From: Rhodospirillales bacterium
GTDB taxonomy: Bacteria; Pseudomonadota; Alphaproteobacteria; Rhodospirillales; UBA2165
DNA: 7,298 bases
Direction of reading: 5' to 3'
NCBI GenBank assembly: GCA_013204125.1
Contig: JABMOP010000463.1
Location: 1-7,298 of the forward strand
The translations under genes were made by a program, and so were the position numbers. The notes under the pieces are model-generated. The model saw nothing but the letters and a program-made list of their open reading frames with translations, was not told the DNA's origin and searched no databases. Below are positions 6,533 through 7,298 of the stretch, in pieces (positions within the stretch are counted from its first letter, which is position 1; the number at the start of each line of letters is the position of its first letter).

Positions 6533-7298
6533 TGACATCGACACTCATCTGGCCGCTTGTTATCCCGCTGATCGGGGCGGTGCTCATTATCATGGCAGGG
6601 CGCAACCCTAATTTGCGCGAATTCGTCACCCTGGCCACCGCCTTAGCGTTATTTTTAAGCGTCCTCAACATCACCCCGGATGTGCTGGCCGGAGGACGGC
6701 CGGCCTTACATCTCTGGCAGATATTTCCGGGGCTCGGCTTCATGTTGAAGATCGAACCTTTGGGCATGATTTTCGGGCTGGTGGCGTCCGGCCTTTGGAT
6801 CCTGAACTCGATCTATTCAATCGGCTACATGCGCGGCAATGACGAGAAAAATCAGACGCGCTTCTATTTCTTTTTCGCCATCGCAATATTCAGCGCCATC
6901 GGCATCGCCTTCGCCGGTAATATGCTGACCCTATTCCTGTTCTATGAAATCCTGACCGTCTGCACCTTCCCGCTGGTCGCCCATTCGGGAAGCGAGGAAG
7001 CGAAAAAATCGGGTCGCACCTATCTCGGCATTCTGCTCGGCACATCCATCGGACTGCAATTGCTCGCCATCATCTGGACCTGGCATGCGGCGGGCACCTT
7101 GGATTTCACCCAAGGCGGCATCCTGGACGGTAAAGTTTCCGGCTCGATGGTCGGCATATTGTTGTTTCTCTACATGTACGGCATCGGCAAGGCGGCATTG
7201 ATGCCGGTCCACCGCTGGTTGCCGGCGGCAATGGTGGCGCCAACCCCTGTCAGCGCGCTTTTGCATGCGGTCGCCGTGGTCAAGGCCGGCGTCTTCAC
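6529..7298 (+). CDS. Second large antiporter subunit, NuoL/MrpA-N/MrpD-family (3' partial)
   Basis: A second proton-conducting antiporter-like membrane subunit begins here and runs off the window; 256 complete codons are visible without a stop. The family is clear from E140 in helix 5 (LFLFYEILTVCTFPLV), K221 in helix 7 (YGIGKAALMPVHRWLP, with H228), and LLHAVAVVKAGVF with H246 and K252 in helix 8. An N-terminal stretch SIYSIGYMRG (95-103) matches the NuoL/MrpA type. The ATG at 6529 overlaps the mrpD stop (ATGA); a second ATG follows at 6532 in the same frame, so the start could be one codon later. The ribosome binding site is poor (GGCGGCGG). It probably takes the place of the NuoL-like N-terminal domain of MrpA. 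Whether it also carries a C-terminal extension cannot be seen. Confidence 0.9.
   Translation, partial: MMTSTLIWPLVIPLIGAVLIIMAGRNPNLREFVTLATALALFLSVLNITPDVLAGGRPALHLWQIFPGLGFMLKIEPLGMIFGLVASGLWILNSIYSIGYMRGNDEKNQTRFYFFFAIAIFSAIGIAFAGNMLTLFLFYEILTVCTFPLVAHSGSEEAKKSGRTYLGILLGTSIGLQLLAIIWTWHAAGTLDFTQGGILDGKVSGSMVGILLFLYMYGIGKAALMPVHRWLPAAMVAPTPVSALLHAVAVVKAGVF

Noticed and set aside
6092..6544. Open frame of 150 codons on the minus strand opposite mrpD
   Set aside because: The + strand frame is unmistakable MrpD with conserved lysines. The reverse translation resembles no family and is a by-product of codon bias.
2556..7298. Complex I (nuo) operon
   Set aside because: The large subunits and the NuoK-like protein are related to complex I. 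However, MrpE, F, G and B signatures are present and no peripheral-arm or NuoH/J genes are seen in the window.

Overview
The window looks like chromosomal DNA of a Gram-negative bacterium, most likely an alphaproteobacterium of the Rhodospirillales type. This is inferred from the moderately high GC content, the tightly overlapping genes and the style of the proteins; no rRNA or other marker is present to prove it. All genes lie on the + strand and almost every base is coding. The longest non-coding stretch is the 88 bases at 2468-2555.

Left part (1-2467): a three-gene ABC importer in the order ATPase, permease, periplasmic binding protein. The binding protein belongs to the NMT1/THI5-like family and carries the ThiY-type LDWFxNPDHAP sequence. 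The best reading is a ThiXYZ-type importer for a thiamin pyrimidine precursor (HMP or formylaminopyrimidine). The ATPase gene is cut by the left edge of the window.

Middle and right part (2556-7298): a multisubunit cation/proton antiporter operon of the Mrp/Mnh family in the order E-F-G-(MbhD+MbhE fusion)-B-C-D-second large antiporter subunit. The last gene is cut by the right edge. Genes overlap by 1-4 bases or are separated by 1-2 bases, so they are very probably co-transcribed and translationally coupled. In the classical Mrp operon (A-B-C-D-E-F-G), MrpA is one large protein made of a NuoL-like part followed by MbhD- and MbhE-like parts. Here those parts are separate: the MbhD/MbhE-like domains form a small protein in the middle, and a NuoL-like protein is encoded at the end. 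This arrangement resembles the membrane arm of archaeal Mbh-type complexes more than the Bacillus Mrp operon. The complex should sit in the inner membrane and exchange Na+ for H+, unless genes beyond the right edge add a redox module.

The points most worth attention are the split-MrpA/Mbh-like architecture, the unclear start of the MbhD-MbhE fusion gene (an ATA codon fits the ribosome binding site and expected N-terminus better than the first canonical start), and a GC-rich hairpin separating the two gene groups. I see no CRISPR array, RNA gene, insertion sequence or clearly new system.
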